A stretch of DNA of 64,000 nucleotides. Origin: Niastella soli. Its GTDB lineage: Bacteria; Bacteroidota; Bacteroidia; Chitinophagales; Chitinophagaceae. Below, piece after piece: positions 26,416-34,934 of this stretch. Every line of letters begins with the position of its first letter. The stretch's first letter is position 1. Both the position numbers and the translations under genes were made by a program. The DNA lies in NCBI RefSeq assembly GCF_017742245.1, contig NZ_JAGHKO010000001.1, forward strand, positions 773,061 through 837,060, read 5' to 3'. The notes beneath the pieces are model-generated. The model did not search any database. It was not told the origin of the DNA and saw nothing but the letters and a program-made list of their open reading frames with translations.

Positions 26416-29238
26416 ATGCCAAAAGACACTTCTATCAAGTCAGTACTAATTATCGGTTCAGGTCCCATTATTATCGGCCAGGCTTGTGAATTTGATTATT
26501 CCGGCTCACAGGCAGCCCGTAGTATCAGGGAAGAAGGAATTAAAGTAATTCTCATCAACAGTAACCCTGCTACCATCATGACCGATCCTATGATGGCCGA
26601 TAAGGTTTATCTGTTGCCACTGACGGTAGAAAGCATTGAGCAAATACTGGAAGAAAACCAGATTGATGCGGTGCTTCCGACCATGGGCGGACAAACAGCC
26701 TTAAACCTGGCTAAAGAGGCAGCAGAATTAGGTGTGTGGGAAAAATACAATGTTCGAATGATCGGGGTTGATATTGCCGCCATCGACACAGCAGAAGACC
26801 GGGAGAAATTCCGCCAGCTGATGTTGAAGATAGGCGTTGCGGTTGCTCCCTCCAGAGTGGCCAACTCCCTGCTCGAAGGAAAGGAATTTGCCCAGGAAAT
26901 AGGATTCCCACTTGTAATTCGTCCTTCATTCACCCTGGGTGGGACCGGTGGCGGATTCGTTCACGACAAATCTGAACTGGAAGCCGCCCTCGATAGAGGT
27001 TTGAAAGCTTCTCCCATTCATGAGGTACTGGTTGAAAAGGCCGTATTGGGCTGGAAAGAATACGAACTGGAACTGTTACGCGACAAGAATGATAACGTAG
27101 CCATCATTTGTACTGTTGAGAACCTTGACCCAATGGGGGTTCACACCGGCGACTCCATTACAGTGGCCCCGGCCATGACCTTAAGCGATACCGCTTTCCA
27201 GGACATGCGTAACCAGGCCATCCTTATGATGCGCAGCCTCGGTAATTTCGCAGGCGGTTGTAACGTACAATTTGCCCTGGATCCCGTAACAGAAAAACTG
27301 ATCTCCGTTGAAATAAATCCGCGTGTGAGCCGGTCATCGGCCCTGGCCTCCAAAGCCACCGGATATCCCATTGCTAAAATTGCGGCTAAACTCGCAATCG
27401 GCTATACCCTCGATGAATTGAAGAATCAGATCACTAAAACCACTTCAGCTTACTTTGAGCCTGCATTGGATTACGTGATCGTGAAAATGCCCCGCTGGAA
27501 CTTTGATAAATTCAAAGGCGCCAACGATACACTCGGCCTTCAAATGAAATCGGTAGGTGAAGTAATGTCTATCGGCAGAAGCTTTACAGAAGCCATTCAG
27601 AAAGCCTGTCAAAGCCTCGAGAACAACGCGGTTGGACTGGGTTACTACGGCAAAAGCCAGATGCACGCTGAAGAACTGATCGAATATATCAAAACTCCGA
27701 AATGGGACCGCATCTTCCGTATTAAGGATGCCCTTATGGACGGCGTTTCAGTTGGGACCATTGCTAAAGCCACCCTCATCGACCGCTGGTTTATCAATGA
27801 GATCAAAAAGATCGTTGACGTAGAAAAAGAGATCGAGAAATATAAAACAGCCACCCTGCCTATTGAACTGCTGAAAGAAGCCAAATTCATGGGCTTTAGC
27901 GACGAACAGATCGCCAAAATCATGCAGGATGGCAGTGATGAAGAAATATACGAAAAACGGAAAGCAGCTGGTATTACCCGCGTTTATAAAATGGTGGATA
28001 CCTGCAGTGCCGAGTTTGAAGCAAAAACACCTTACTTCTACTCCACTTTCGAATCTGGTAACATCAGTGAAAGCAAGGCGAGTGATCGCAAAAAAGTGAT
28101 CGTACTCGGTTCAGGACCCAACCGAATTGGCCAGGGTATTGAATTCGACTATTGCTGTGTGCATGGTTTGCTGGCGCTGAAAGAGTGCGGTTATGAAGCC
28201 ATCATGATGAACTGCAACCCCGAAACTGTGTCTACCGACTTCGACATGGCCGATAAACTGTACTTTGAACCCGTATTCTGGGAGCACTTATGGGAGCTGA
28301 TCGAGCATGAAAAACCAGAAGGCGTTATTGTTCAGTTAGGCGGACAAACAGCCCTGAAACTGGCTGAGCGGTTAACTAAAAAAGGAGTGAAAATAATTGG
28401 TACTTCTTTCGACAACATGGACATCGCAGAAGACCGTGGTCGCTTTAGCGATATGCTGAAAGAACTGGGCATCCCTTACCCCAATTATGGAACTGCCTAT
28501 ACAGTTGATGAAGCGGTTGAAGTAGCCAATAAAGTAGGATATCCTGTTCTGGTTCGCCCCAGTTATGTATTAGGTGGTCAGCGCATGCGTATTGTGATAA
28601 ATGACGAAGAGGTAGAAAAAGCAGTAGTAAGCCTGTTGAAGCATATCCCCGGCAATAAGATCCTCATTGACCACTTCCTCGATCGTTGCCAGGAAGCTGA
28701 AATAGATGCCATTTGCGACGGAGAAGCCGTTCATATCATGGGAGTAATGGAACACATTGAGCCTGCTGGTATCCATAGTGGCGACAGCAACGCCGTGTTG
28801 CCTCAGTTCAACCTGAGCCCGCTGGTGGTGGAAACAATGGAAGAATATGCCCGCAAGATCGCGTTCAAATTAAACATCAAGGGTCTCATCAACATTCAGT
28901 TTGCCATTAAAGATGGTAAAGTATATGTGATTGAAGCCAACCCACGCGCTTCACGTACAACACCATTTATTGCAAAAGCCTATCAGATCCCTTACCTGAA
29001 TGTAGCTACCAAGATCATGTTAGGCGCCAATAAACTGCGCGACTTTAAATTCGTAAAACGCCTCAAGGGCTATGCGATCAAAGAGCCGGTGTTCAGCTTT
29101 GAAAAATTCCCTGGCGTAAGCAAAGAGCTGGGTCCTGAAATGAAAAGCACTGGTGAAGCCATCCGCTTCATCAAAGACCTGCGGGATCCTTACTTCCGTC
29201 AATTGTATAAAGACAGAAGCATGTATTTGAGTAAATAA
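26416..29238 (+). CDS. carB: Carbamoyl-phosphate synthase large subunit, short form without the MGS domain
   Basis: CarB makes carbamoyl phosphate from glutamine-derived ammonia, bicarbonate and two ATP for pyrimidine and arginine synthesis. Two ATP-grasp halves are visible: GSGPIIIGQACEFDYSG at the start, then VLGSGPNRIGQGIEFDYC at about residue 562 repeating the same motif in the second half. NPRVSRSSALASKATGYP and NPRASRTTPFIAKAY are the repeated Mg-ATP blocks. The protein ends just after LGPEMKSTGEAIRFI at 940 aa. In the ~1070-residue E. coli enzyme this point is followed by the allosteric MGS-like domain (UMP, ornithine); here it is absent. carA is not in the window. Confidence 0.97.
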   Translation: MPKDTSIKSVLIIGSGPIIIGQACEFDYSGSQAARSIREEGIKVILINSNPATIMTDPMMADKVYLLPLTVESIEQILEENQIDAVLPTMGGQTALNLAKEAAELGVWEKYNVRMIGVDIAAIDTAEDREKFRQLMLKIGVAVAPSRVANSLLEGKEFAQEIGFPLVIRPSFTLGGTGGGFVHDKSELEAALDRGLKASPIHEVLVEKAVLGWKEYELELLRDKNDNVAIICTVENLDPMGVHTGDSITVAPAMTLSDTAFQDMRNQAILMMRSLGNFAGGCNVQFALDPVTEKLISVEINPRVSRSSALASKATGYPIAKIAAKLAIGYTLDELKNQITKTTSAYFEPALDYVIVKMPRWNFDKFKGANDTLGLQMKSVGEVMSIGRSFTEAIQKACQSLENNAVGLGYYGKSQMHAEELIEYIKTPKWDRIFRIKDALMDGVSVGTIAKATLIDRWFINEIKKIVDVEKEIEKYKTATLPIELLKEAKFMGFSDEQIAKIMQDGSDEEIYEKRKAAGITRVYKMVDTCSAEFEAKTPYFYSTFESGNISESKASDRKKVIVLGSGPNRIGQGIEFDYCCVHGLLALKECGYEAIMMNCNPETVSTDFDMADKLYFEPVFWEHLWELIEHEKPEGVIVQLGGQTALKLAERLTKKGVKIIGTSFDNMDIAEDRGRFSDMLKELGIPYPNYGTAYTVDEAVEVANKVGYPVLVRPSYVLGGQRMRIVINDEEVEKAVVSLLKHIPGNKILIDHFLDRCQEAEIDAICDGEAVHIMGVMEHIEPAGIHSGDSNAVLPQFNLSPLVVETMEEYARKIAFKLNIKGLINIQFAIKDGKVYVIEANPRASRTTPFIAKAYQIPYLNVATKIMLGANKLRDFKFVKRLKGYAIKEPVFSFEKFPGVSKELGPEMKSTGEAIRFIKDLRDPYFRQLYKDRSMYLSK

Positions 29239-29253
29239 GTTAGATAGAAAATA

Positions 29254-29303
29254 AAAAAGAGGTAGTTATTTAAAGAAGATCCTTTAAGTAACTACCTCTC
29301 TCT
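29254..29303. terminator. Terminator of carB
   Basis: A long stem pairs AGAGGTAGTTA with TAACTACCTCT with an inner TTTAAAG/CTTTAA extension, followed by a T-rich stretch (TCTCTTTTTAA). It lies 16 bp after the carB stop codon. Confidence 0.75.
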
Positions 29304-29368
29304 TTTTAACCTGTTCTGCTAGCGTCTTACTACAGCATCGGGATAGCTATATACGCACAAACTGAATA

Positions 29369-29402
29369 CCCGTAAAATAAACAAGCGTTATTTTACGGGT
29401 AT
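29369..29402. terminator. Second hairpin between carB and the response regulator gene
   Basis: A perfect 12-bp stem, CCCGTAAAATAA with TTATTTTACGGG, with a 7-base loop. No T tract is on either side, so it may stop transcription weakly or be another repeat. It lies between two convergent genes. Confidence 0.5.
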
Positions 29403-29433
29403 TTATCTTTATAAGTAAACAGAGAAATAGTAA

Positions 29434-30090
29434 TTAAATTTCTACCATGCTGTGTTTGATGGCGTAGATAACCAGTCCTACCCGGGTTTTAACACCCAGC
29501 TTCTCAAAAAGGGAGTTTCGATAATCATCTACCGTGCGGGGGCTTACAAACATTTTACCGGCAACGTCTTTATAGGTCAGTTCGGTACAAACCCATTTCA
29601 AGAATTCTTTTTCCTTTTCAGTGAGGTGAACAGGCTCCTGAGGTTTGTCCATGTCTTTATGCAAACCGCTGATGATCTTACCGGAAATCAATTCAGAAAG
29701 ATAGAAGTCTTTATGCAACACCGAATCCAATGCCAGTTTTAATTCTTCCGGCTCTGCATTCTTCATAATATACCCCTTGGCACCCAGGCGTAACATGCGA
29801 ATAATAATATTTTCATCGCTGAACATGGAAAGGGCAAGGATCTTTACTTGTGGAAAGTTCTTGTAAATCCATTTGGCTGTTTCATAGCCATCGATATCCG
29901 GCATATTTACATCGAGCAAAATTATGTCGGGTATAATATGTTTGTTAAGCTTTTCCTTAACCTCCTGGCCATTACTTGCTTCAAACAACACTTTATAATT
30001 CTCAAAAGAATTGATCAATCTTGCCAGTGCATTTCGCAACAAAGTGTGGTCATCGGCAACAGCCACCTGTATTTGTTTGTTAACTGTCAT
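29434..30090 (-). CDS. NarL/FixJ family response regulator, 218 aa
   Basis: A receiver domain (AVADDHTLLRNAL, phospho-acceptor Asp60 in DIILLDVNMPD, then LALSMFSDENI and KGYIMKNAEPEEL) is followed by a linker and a LuxR-type HTH (LTEKEKEFLKWVCTELTYKD, then AGKMFVSPRTVDDYRNSLFE). The ATG at 30088-30090 was chosen. An earlier in-frame start (30165) would add a stretch overlapping the sensor kinase gene. The kinase ends 22 bp upstream on the same strand, so the pair is an operon. It probably regulates the flanking membrane genes (inference from position). Confidence 0.93.
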   Translation of the reverse strand: MTVNKQIQVAVADDHTLLRNALARLINSFENYKVLFEASNGQEVKEKLNKHIIPDIILLDVNMPDIDGYETAKWIYKNFPQVKILALSMFSDENIIIRMLRLGAKGYIMKNAEPEELKLALDSVLHKDFYLSELISGKIISGLHKDMDKPQEPVHLTEKEKEFLKWVCTELTYKDVAGKMFVSPRTVDDYRNSLFEKLGVKTRVGLVIYAIKHSMVEI

Positions 30091-30112
30091 TATTCTCGCG
30101 CATTCACTTTTT

Positions 30113-30904
30113 TTAATGAGGTATGGGCAATCGAATGGTAACAACAGTGCCTTTGCCAGGTTCACTTTGCATGTCTATATCAGCACCAATTAGTTTTGCC
30201 CGGTTGAAAATACTCTTTAATCCAACACCAGCCGCAGAGGAACTGGAATTTTTCTTTTCCGAAACATTGAAACCCACCCCGTCATCTATGATCTTCATTA
30301 TGAATTTGTTTTCAAGGTAGGTTAAGTTCACTTGTATTTTCCTGGCTTTTGAGTGCTTTAAAATATTGTTGAGATTTTCCTGGAAAATTCTGAATAACAC
30401 GATCCCTTTTTGATCGTCGAGGCTTTGTTCAAGACCCGACACAGAGAATTCGATATCCAACAACCCGGTGCGGTTTATATTTTCCAGTTCAAAATGGATA
30501 GACTCAGCCAAACCGATTTGAGCTATACGATCGGTATGCAGACTTTTGGTAAGATTGGCCAGGTCAATCATCGCTTTATTCAATACCTGTCTGGCAGCCT
30601 GTATAGGTTCATGCGCTTCATGCTGGTCGGTCATGGGCAATACTGCCAGGGAAAGCTTTACCACCGATAACATTTGGCCGATATTATCATGTAATTCCTG
30701 GCCAATATTCTTAAAGGTCTCTTCCTGTATTTCCAATTGCGACTTCAGCGTTTCACGTTCATATTCTTCTTTCATGCGGATTATTTCCGACTCCTGCCGG
30801 TGTTGTCTTCGTTGATACAGGAAAAGTGTGGTAACAATAAAGCCCACCAGCAATACAGCCAGTATAGCGCCCATTATTATTACTATGTAAATATCAGCAC
30901 TCAT
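30113..30904 (-). CDS. Membrane sensor histidine kinase of the NarX/DesK type, 263 aa
   Basis: One membrane helix (about residues 6-30) is followed by a coiled-coil of Glu/Arg (MKEEYERETLKSQLEIQ), then a HisKA_3 dimer domain with the phospho-accepting His72 in IGQELHDNIGQML. A HATPase domain has NNILKHSKARKIQVN, IIDDGVGFNV and GVGLKSIFNRAKLIGA. There is almost no periplasmic part, so it senses the membrane, a cytoplasmic signal, or a partner protein. The neighbouring six-helix protein, 28 bp upstream on the same strand, is a plausible partner (inference). Confidence 0.93.
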   Translation of the reverse strand: MSADIYIVIIMGAILAVLLVGFIVTTLFLYQRRQHRQESEIIRMKEEYERETLKSQLEIQEETFKNIGQELHDNIGQMLSVVKLSLAVLPMTDQHEAHEPIQAARQVLNKAMIDLANLTKSLHTDRIAQIGLAESIHFELENINRTGLLDIEFSVSGLEQSLDDQKGIVLFRIFQENLNNILKHSKARKIQVNLTYLENKFIMKIIDDGVGFNVSEKKNSSSSAAGVGLKSIFNRAKLIGADIDMQSEPGKGTVVTIRLPIPH

Positions 30905-30932
30905 ATATTAAAACTTATATCAATAGTAGAAT

Positions 30933-31580
30933 CTACAATGCAGTATTAACCTTTCGGAACCTGATCCTGCATAAAAAAGCAATAGAAAATAAAGAATACA
31001 ATAAAACATTCAGGATCTGTAAAACGGCAAACAGGTTACGTAGAATGATACTCGGCAATCCATGCAAGTGGTTCCATAAACCCATTAATGGAAAGGTACA
31101 GGTGTAAAAGAATAACAACCCCGAACAGACCCAGAATGCCGGTTCCCTTGCCAGGTTAACTGAATAAGTAGATTGAAATAGTTCTAAAAAATAATAGATG
31201 CAGGCACCTACAACGAGTAAACAACCGAATGAATAGGTACTCGTGTGGAAGGTTTTTACCTGAAAAAAAGCGCTGTTTATAATTACCAGTACCGGGTAAA
31301 TAACCATTATCCACAATATGATCGTTTTGATCCTTAAATTATATATGCAACATCTTATAATATACAGGTAAAAGATGATCTCGAATGTGGTGAAAGTATT
31401 ATACAACAGGGCTGCGCTATGATCCGTCTTCACAAATAGCTTATTGGCAAACTCAACCCCGAGCGTGATCAACAGGAAGAAAGGAAAAGCTTTCAGGTAC
31501 TTCGGTACAGATGCCTGCCAAAACAGGGCAAGGGACGCTAAAAAACAAATAATTTCTATAATCAGGGAGGTCACTTCCAT
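30933..31580 (-). CDS. Six-helix inner-membrane protein of unknown function, 215 aa
   Basis: Hydropathy by eye gives about six membrane helices (for example LIIEIICFLASLALF, AFPFFLLITLGVEFA, TIILWIMVIYPVLVI). There is a polar loop with KLFVKTDHSAA after helix 2, and the last part reads LRNLFAVLQILNVLLYSLFS before a basic tail. There is no nucleotide-binding or transport motif. It has the shape of uncharacterised 'putative sensor-associated' membrane proteins I have seen beside NarL-type systems, but no name can be given. The reading frame starts with an ATG at 31578-31580; the kinase follows 28 bp downstream. Confidence 0.8.
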   Translation of the reverse strand: MEVTSLIIEIICFLASLALFWQASVPKYLKAFPFFLLITLGVEFANKLFVKTDHSAALLYNTFTTFEIIFYLYIIRCCIYNLRIKTIILWIMVIYPVLVIINSAFFQVKTFHTSTYSFGCLLVVGACIYYFLELFQSTYSVNLAREPAFWVCSGLLFFYTCTFPLMGLWNHLHGLPSIILRNLFAVLQILNVLLYSLFSIAFLCRIRFRKVNTAL

Positions 31581-31614
31581 CGGGCACTAATGTAGATAAT
31601 TCAGCATAAATAAA

Positions 31615-31646
31615 AAATCCGCACCGGCTAAACCGGGGCGGATTTT
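31615..31646 (-). terminator. Intrinsic terminator between two leftward genes
   Basis: AATCCGC-a-CCGG pairs with CCGG-g-GCGGATT; on the minus strand it is followed by a run of T residues. It sits 28 bp after the 155-aa gene's stop codon and ahead of the membrane protein gene. The 155-aa gene and the following three genes are therefore probably not one simple transcript. Confidence 0.7.
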
Positions 31647-31673
31647 CAAAATATAATAGGTCCTGATAATTTC

Positions 31674-32141
31674 CTATATCACGATCATGCCATCACCCTT
31701 GTCTACAATAGTGATACCAAGGCCATCATAATCAGTTTCAACGCCTCCGGGAGGCCATGTTCCCATATTGTAAGCCAGCAGTTGCTTGCCATTGGTTGTT
31801 TCCTGGTACACGTGTTTATGAGCAACGCCATTTTCAGTTTCCTGGCGATCTGTTGCTACAAATACGGTAGTTTGTTTGCCGGCATATTCTGGTCTTTCAG
31901 CAAAGTTTTCAGGATATACGCCAAAATGAATGCTGATAGTGTTGGCACCGGCAGCTTTTGAACGTTGCAGAAATTCTTCCAATTCTTCAATGGTATAGAA
32001 AAGACTCAGGGTATCTTCTTCCCCCATGCGCTCAGAATTCTGTTGCCACCGTTCTTGTTTATAGGTACGAATCAGGGTATCAACATGGTTTGTATTTACA
32101 TATTTTCCTACCCCTAAGGATTTTTTTTCAATTGTAGTCAT
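31674..32141 (-). CDS. Soluble protein of unknown function, 155 aa
   Basis: ATG at 32139-32141 opens MTTIEKKSLGVGKYVNTNHV. An earlier in-frame start (32201) adds a less convincing leader. Conserved-looking blocks are YTIEELEEFLQRSKAAGAN, TISIHFGVYPENF, and KQTTVFVATDRQET, then the C-terminal LGITIVDKGDGMIVI. It has no signal peptide, membrane helix or catalytic motif. The combination of an ELEEFL helix, an IxFGVY strand and TTVFVAT recalls small proteins found next to six-helix membrane proteins in Chitinophagaceae. I cannot name a family and do not infer a function. Confidence 0.7.
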   Translation of the reverse strand: MTTIEKKSLGVGKYVNTNHVDTLIRTYKQERWQQNSERMGEEDTLSLFYTIEELEEFLQRSKAAGANTISIHFGVYPENFAERPEYAGKQTTVFVATDRQETENGVAHKHVYQETTNGKQLLAYNMGTWPPGGVETDYDGLGITIVDKGDGMIVI

Positions 32142-32518
32142 AGCTTGTGAGTTTTGTTTAGTGTGATTGTGTTGTCGTTGTAAAAGTAGCGGCGACACCA
32201 CAGAAAACTTCGGCTACAACTGAATGTTAGACAACTAATTACGAATTACTATTATTCATAACGTGAAGGAGTTCAATGAGTCACGTGAAAATGACGGTGC
32301 AAATACCGTGAAATGAGAAAGAAATAACCGTTTAAAAAACACTATTTAACCCCGTCTTTTTACGGGGGTGTTTAACCCGCTAATTACCCGTACAAAAAAC
32401 CGTAGTTAATAAATCACGCTTTTCTGGCATGTATCCGGTTTTTGTCTGAAATTAGTGATGGAGAGTTGCTATCATCCCGTTTTATAAATCCAATGGTCCT
32501 GTGAAAAACCGCCGACAG

Positions 32519-32562
32519 ATTTCCTCAAGGCTTTTGTTATCCACAAATCCTCTTGAGGAAAT
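32519..32562. repeat. 11-bp inverted repeat with a long loop
   Basis: ATTTCCTCAAG (32519-32529) with CTTGAGGAAAT (32552-32562), perfect, separated by 22 bases that contain TTATCCACAAAT. It can form a hairpin or bind a dimeric protein. It lies 29 bp before the larger inverted repeat at 32591. Confidence 0.55.
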
Positions 32563-32590
32563 TTTATTCTGATAACAGAATTTTCCTTTT

Positions 32591-32653
32591 CAAACTACCT
32601 GCTTTATCTTTTTACCATTAGCCTTGTCCTTTTTTGATAAAGTAGGTAGTTTG
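32591..32653. repeat. 18-bp inverted repeat in the comEC leader
   Basis: CAAACTACCTGCTTTATC (32591-32608) pairs with GATAAAGTAGGTAGTTTG (32636-32653) with a single G-T wobble and a 27-base loop. It lies about 90 bp before the comEC ATG and is followed by TTTTTAAAG. It could be a leader hairpin, a terminator-like attenuator, or a palindromic operator. Confidence 0.7.
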
Positions 32654-32744
32654 TTTTTAAAGCCCCTCCCCTTTCTCCATTCACAGGTTTTCTTTTATTT
32701 CCTATTACTGATCTGTTTTATTTATCACTTATTGGTACGTTGGT

Positions 32745-34841
32745 ATGTCTCATTTGCCTGCCTGGCCCATTTGGAAACGATCACCTTTTATCCGGCTCTT
32801 AATTCCGCTTATTGCAGGCATTGCTTTTCAGTGGTATTGGCCTGTTCCCCTTCATTTCATGTGGCTGTTTTTCGCCCTCCCTATTGTAGCCCGCTGGTTC
32901 TTTTATACACAGCCTCTTTCACGCCAATACCGTGCCCAATGGCTTAACGGCATATTCTTACATGCAACGCTATTTGCCACGGGAGGTTTAGTTTTATTTT
33001 ATGGTGATATCCAACATCAAAAAACGAGTATTACCAGGCAGAATACAGCAGGAAAGGTTATTCTGGTAACCATTGAAGAACCACTGTCTGAAAAAAAGCA
33101 ATCCTATAAAACCATTGCATCTGTTCAGGCAGTATTGTTTAATCATGCTCTTACCAAGGTCAGCGGTAAGATCCTTCTCTATTTTCAAAAAGACAGTACC
33201 ATTCAACAGCTACATTATGGTAAACAATTGTTACTCTATAAACCATTGCAACCGGTAAAAAATACTGGCAACCCGGGCTGCTTCGATTATCAACGGTACT
33301 GCACTTTTCAGGGCATTTCACACCAGGTTTACCTTAAGCAGGGCGAGTATGTTCCACTCAAAATAAAAAATGAAAACCTGTTTCGGAAATATCTTTTTTC
33401 CACAAGAGCGCAAATTGTTGCACTGCTGAAAAAATACATCCCCGGAACAAAAGAAGCCGGACTGGCCGAGGCTATGCTTATAGGGTATAAAGAAGACCTT
33501 GACCAACACCTGGTTCAATCCTATACTGATACCGGGGTAGTGCACATCATTGCCATTTCTGGTTTACATCTTGGACTAATATATTGGTTATTAATGCTGT
33601 TATGCAAACCGCTTGCTTCACGCCCAGGCGGAAAACTGTTACAACCCCTTGTTATTGTTGCCGGCCTTTGGTTATTCAGCTGTATTGCCGGTAATTCTCC
33701 GTCTGTACTTCGTTCCGCAGTTATGTTCACCTGCCTCGTTATTGGGGCACATCTAAACAGAAAAACGTCCATCTATAATAGTCTGGCGGCTTCTGCATTT
33801 CTGTTGCTTTGCTACAATCCTTTTTGGCTATGGGATGCGGGTTTTCAATTGTCATATGCAGCCGTATTGAGCCTGGCCATTTTTTATAAACCCATTTACA
33901 ACCTCTTATATGTACCCAATAAGGTCCTCAACCTTTTATGGAAGTCGGTAAGTGTTACGCTGGCAGCGCAAATACTTACCGTACCGGTTTCTGTGTACCA
34001 CTTTCATCAGTTTCCCAATTTATTTCTCATTGCCAACCTACTGGCTGTTCCTTTATCGAGCCTCATTATAATTGGGGAAATAATACTCTGTGTGGCAGGC
34101 TTATTTCCATTAATAGCATCGGGGATAGGGTATCTGTTACAACATACCATCTCCTGGTTAAATACTTTTATTGAATGGGTTGGCAGCCTGCCTTATGCAA
34201 CTATGGGCAATCTGCAAATAAACGGGCCTCAATTGGTATGTTTTTATCTCCTGATCATCGCAATGGCATGGTGGTTATTGAATAACAGGAACAGGGGCGC
34301 AGTATTGTCGCTTTTGTCACTATTGTTTTTTATAGTTTTTCGTACTGTTGAGATCTGGAACACCCGCCAACAGAAAAAACTAATTGTCTATAACGTTCCC
34401 AGACATAGCGCCATTGACGTTATGGTAGGTACTAAATATTTTTTTAAAGGGGATAGTTTATTACAGCAGGACATCTTATTGCAAAAATTTCACCTGCAAC
34501 CCTGCAGGTTACTACACCGTGTAAACAACACATTTAACCCCGGAAATATACTGGGTGAAAAAAACTTTTTCCGGTTCGGACACACTTCCTTTTTAGTGAT
34601 CGATGGTCCATTAGACCTTTCCCGCTTTTACCCAAACACCCCAGTTGACATTATTATTCTTTCCAATAACTCTGTCATTCAAATTGCGGAGGTATCCCGT
34701 GTTTTCACCTGTCGCCAGTTCGTTTTTGATGCATCCAATGCTGCCTGGAAAGTCGCCAAATGGCAACAGGAATGTGCCCAAATGGGGCTTGGCACCTTTT
34801 CGGTGGCAGACAAGGGTGCTTTTGTTTTCAACCTGTATTAA
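32745..34841 (+). CDS. comEC: ComEC/Rec2 family competence membrane protein, 698 aa
   Basis: ComEC forms the inner-membrane channel for single-stranded DNA in natural transformation. Two N-terminal helices and an OB-like loop (ITRQNTAGKVILVTIEEPLS, near residues 95-115) come first. Then come the polytopic competence domain with the block VVHIIAISGLHLGLI (about residues 264-278), APSVLRS-like NSPSVLRSAVMFTCLV, and many helices. The C-terminal part ends near residue 698 with only a short beta-rich remnant, so the metallo-beta-lactamase domain found in Bacillus ComEC is reduced or missing, as is usual in Bacteroidota. A comF-like gene lies 17 kb away. Confidence 0.92.
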   Translation: MSHLPAWPIWKRSPFIRLLIPLIAGIAFQWYWPVPLHFMWLFFALPIVARWFFYTQPLSRQYRAQWLNGIFLHATLFATGGLVLFYGDIQHQKTSITRQNTAGKVILVTIEEPLSEKKQSYKTIASVQAVLFNHALTKVSGKILLYFQKDSTIQQLHYGKQLLLYKPLQPVKNTGNPGCFDYQRYCTFQGISHQVYLKQGEYVPLKIKNENLFRKYLFSTRAQIVALLKKYIPGTKEAGLAEAMLIGYKEDLDQHLVQSYTDTGVVHIIAISGLHLGLIYWLLMLLCKPLASRPGGKLLQPLVIVAGLWLFSCIAGNSPSVLRSAVMFTCLVIGAHLNRKTSIYNSLAASAFLLLCYNPFWLWDAGFQLSYAAVLSLAIFYKPIYNLLYVPNKVLNLLWKSVSVTLAAQILTVPVSVYHFHQFPNLFLIANLLAVPLSSLIIIGEIILCVAGLFPLIASGIGYLLQHTISWLNTFIEWVGSLPYATMGNLQINGPQLVCFYLLIIAMAWWLLNNRNRGAVLSLLSLLFFIVFRTVEIWNTRQQKKLIVYNVPRHSAIDVMVGTKYFFKGDSLLQQDILLQKFHLQPCRLLHRVNNTFNPGNILGEKNFFRFGHTSFLVIDGPLDLSRFYPNTPVDIIILSNNSVIQIAEVSRVFTCRQFVFDASNAAWKVAKWQQECAQMGLGTFSVADKGAFVFNLY

Positions 34842-34851
34842 CCTACCTTTG
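34821..34851 (+). promoter_or_regulatory. Bacteroidota-type promoter of purH
   Basis: TTTG (34821-34824), a 19-bp spacer, then TACCTTTG (34844-34851): both elements match the consensus at ideal spacing. The -33 element is inside the last codons of comEC. A start near 34857 would leave a leader of about 78 bp before the purH ATG. Confidence 0.8.
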
Positions 34852-34934
34852 CGCCCTTAAATCAACTGTTGATAAGTCGTTGACGGTTGGTAATCCCCAA
34901 TGTCCCTTTCACTACTTCCGAATAAAATACGTAT

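Larger units (their letters stand above)
32142..32744. other. Gene-free stretch upstream of comEC with two inverted repeats
   Basis: Apart from the inverted repeats at 32519-32562 and 32591-32653, this stretch is AT-rich and carries no ORF I would call. An out-of-frame plus-strand ORF at 32624-32947 is a shadow of comEC. Confidence 0.5.

Noticed and set aside
32624-32947. 107-codon plus-strand ORF at the comEC start
   Set aside because: It is an out-of-frame shadow of comEC; the comEC frame is conserved and better.
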